This document shows positions 63,190-64,000 of a DNA stretch of 64,000 nt, in pieces (within the stretch, counting starts at the first letter, position 1; the number at the start of each line of letters is the position of its first letter). The DNA lies in assembly GCF_048159605.1 (NCBI RefSeq), contig NZ_JBLREB010000001.1, forward strand, positions 1,116,001 to 1,180,000, in the 5' to 3' direction. The notes beneath the pieces are model-generated. The model worked only from the letters and a program-made list of their open reading frames with translations, did not search any database and had not been told where the DNA came from. This stretch comes from Ectobacillus polymachus (GTDB lineage: Bacteria; Bacillota; Bacilli; Bacillales; Bacillaceae_G). The position numbers and the translations under genes are program-made.

Positions 63190-63897
63190 TCAATTTGGTT
63201 TATATCCTAAATGCATTGCTGCTACCCCAAACGTAAACGGTTTAACTTCAACTTTTTCTAATCCCGCTTGCTTAAACATAGTAGCAAGTTCCTTCATACC
63301 TGGAAATGTACTGGCTGATTCTTGAAGCCAGGAATATTCATTAAAGCTTCTTGCAAATAGTTTTCCAAACAACGGCATAATATAACGAAAATACAAAATA
63401 TACAATTGTCTAATTCCAATCGTTGTTGGCTGTGACGTTTCGAGGCAAACAACTTTTCCGCCTGGTTTAACAACTCTCTTCATTTCCCTTAGAACTTGCA
63501 TATAATCGGGCACGTTACGAAGTCCAAACCCAATGGTCACGTAATCAAATGTATTATCTTCAAACGGCAGTTCCATGGCATTGCCGTGAATCAGCTTTAC
63601 TTGATCAAGCTGCAGCGCACGAATTTTTTCATCACCAACTGATAACATATTTTTACTGAAATCAAGTCCGTATACTTGACCTTCTTTTCCTACTGCATCC
63701 GCAAGTGATATCGTCCAATCACAGGTACCACAGCAAACATCTAAAGCTTTATCACCCTTTTGTACATTCATTTTTTTCATTGTTTCCTTTCGCCATGCTT
63801 TATGGCGTTGAAAACTAATAACAGAATTCATAACATCGTATCGCTTGTATATTTTTTCGAAAACATCATGAACTCTTTCTTCCTTGGATTGTTGCAT
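63190..63897 (-). CDS. menG: Demethylmenaquinone methyltransferase
   Basis: A 235-residue SAM methyltransferase of the UbiE/MenG family: VFEKIYKRYDVMNSVISFQRHKAWR, SAM site LDVCCGTCDWTISLA and FDYVTIGFGLRNVPDY. It performs the last step of menaquinone synthesis. The ATG at 63897 follows AGAAGGGTAG. Lies between hepS and hepT as in B. subtilis. Confidence 0.96.
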   Translation of the reverse strand: MQQSKEERVHDVFEKIYKRYDVMNSVISFQRHKAWRKETMKKMNVQKGDKALDVCCGTCDWTISLADAVGKEGQVYGLDFSKNMLSVGDEKIRALQLDQVKLIHGNAMELPFEDNTFDYVTIGFGLRNVPDYMQVLREMKRVVKPGGKVVCLETSQPTTIGIRQLYILYFRYIMPLFGKLFARSFNEYSWLQESASTFPGMKELATMFKQAGLEKVEVKPFTFGVAAMHLGYKPN

Positions 63898-63932
63898 GTA
63901 ATCTACCCTTCTTTCAATCTGAATGATATGCA

Positions 63933-64000
63933 TTATGTTGTCATTAGCTTAGATAGATCTGCTATATGTTCATTTGAAGCAGCCAATTTATTCAATTGTT
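63933..64000 (-). CDS. hepS: Heptaprenyl diphosphate synthase component I, C-terminal end
   Basis: The last 22 codons (QLNKLAASNEHIADLSKLMT-T, stop at 63933-63935) are open to the window edge. Position upstream of menG-hepT identifies it as the regulatory subunit HepS; the fragment is too short to prove this by sequence alone. Confidence 0.6.
   Translation of the reverse strand, partial: QLNKLAASNEHIADLSKLMTT

Overview
The window looks like chromosomal DNA of an endospore-forming, low-GC Bacillus of the Bacillus cereus group. The evidence is a long run of genes in the same relative order as the B. subtilis ype-ypb-yps-ypp-ypo-ypm-ypj-ypi region, together with spore genes (a CotD-type coat protein, an SspM-like peptide, YppG), bacillithiol and menaquinone genes, a B-type RNase P RNA, and a tRNA-like gene resembling the 'tRNAOther' of B. 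cereus. Several expected neighbours are missing, so it may be a divergent member of the group (B. cytotoxicus is one possibility, not proven). I see no prophage, CRISPR array, intact IS element, rRNA operon or antibiotic cluster.

Layout. 1-5 kb: the end of an amino-acid permease, a DUF485/acetate symporter pair behind a near-perfect CodY box, a LysE exporter and a YqcI/YcgG protein. 5-11 kb: a palindromic repeat, a zinc-finger peptide, two divergent RNase H genes, an EamA transporter, a 6S RNA directly in front of a 5'-3' exonuclease gene, a sulfurtransferase and YpbS. 11-17 kb: the two-headed dynamin DynA, a 26-residue membrane peptide behind a Fur-controlled promoter, a type III polyketide synthase/methyltransferase pair and the tRNA-like gene. 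17-25 kb: xpt-pbuX under a guanine riboswitch, an M32 carboxypeptidase, an Fe-S helicase, a THUMP RNA methyltransferase, RNase P RNA and GpsB. 25-34 kb: YpsA, coat and spore genes, recU-ponA, ypoC, nth, dnaD.

34-48 kb: asnS, ypmB, ypmA, dinG, then panB-panC-panD behind a pan-motif leader, and a long operon mazG-dapB-mgsA-bshB1-bshA-cca-birA. 48-54 kb: a YitT protein, ilvE, a Crp/Fnr regulator divergent from the iron-sulfur repair gene scdA plus a DUF59 gene (with an Fnr-type box at -41.5), the YugP protease, YpjB and YpjA. 54-64 kb: qcrABC (menaquinol:cytochrome c reductase), ypiB-ypiA (linked to ClpCP turnover of MurA), hisC, aroB, ndk and the menaquinone genes hepT-menG-hepS (the last cut by the window edge).

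Themes are cell-wall growth and division (ponA, recU, gpsB, ypiB/ypiA, dynA), precursors (lysine/DAP, pantothenate, shikimate, menaquinone), redox and iron physiology (bacillithiol, Crp/Fnr-scdA, a Fur-controlled peptide, qcrABC) and DNA repair (nth, dinG, two RNase H genes, exonuclease). Most of the window is ordinary housekeeping. The points most worth attention are the Fur-controlled micropeptide, the tRNA-like RNA with an over-long anticodon stem, the 6S RNA/exonuclease arrangement, the multi-hairpin repeat and the Crp/Fnr-scdA module.
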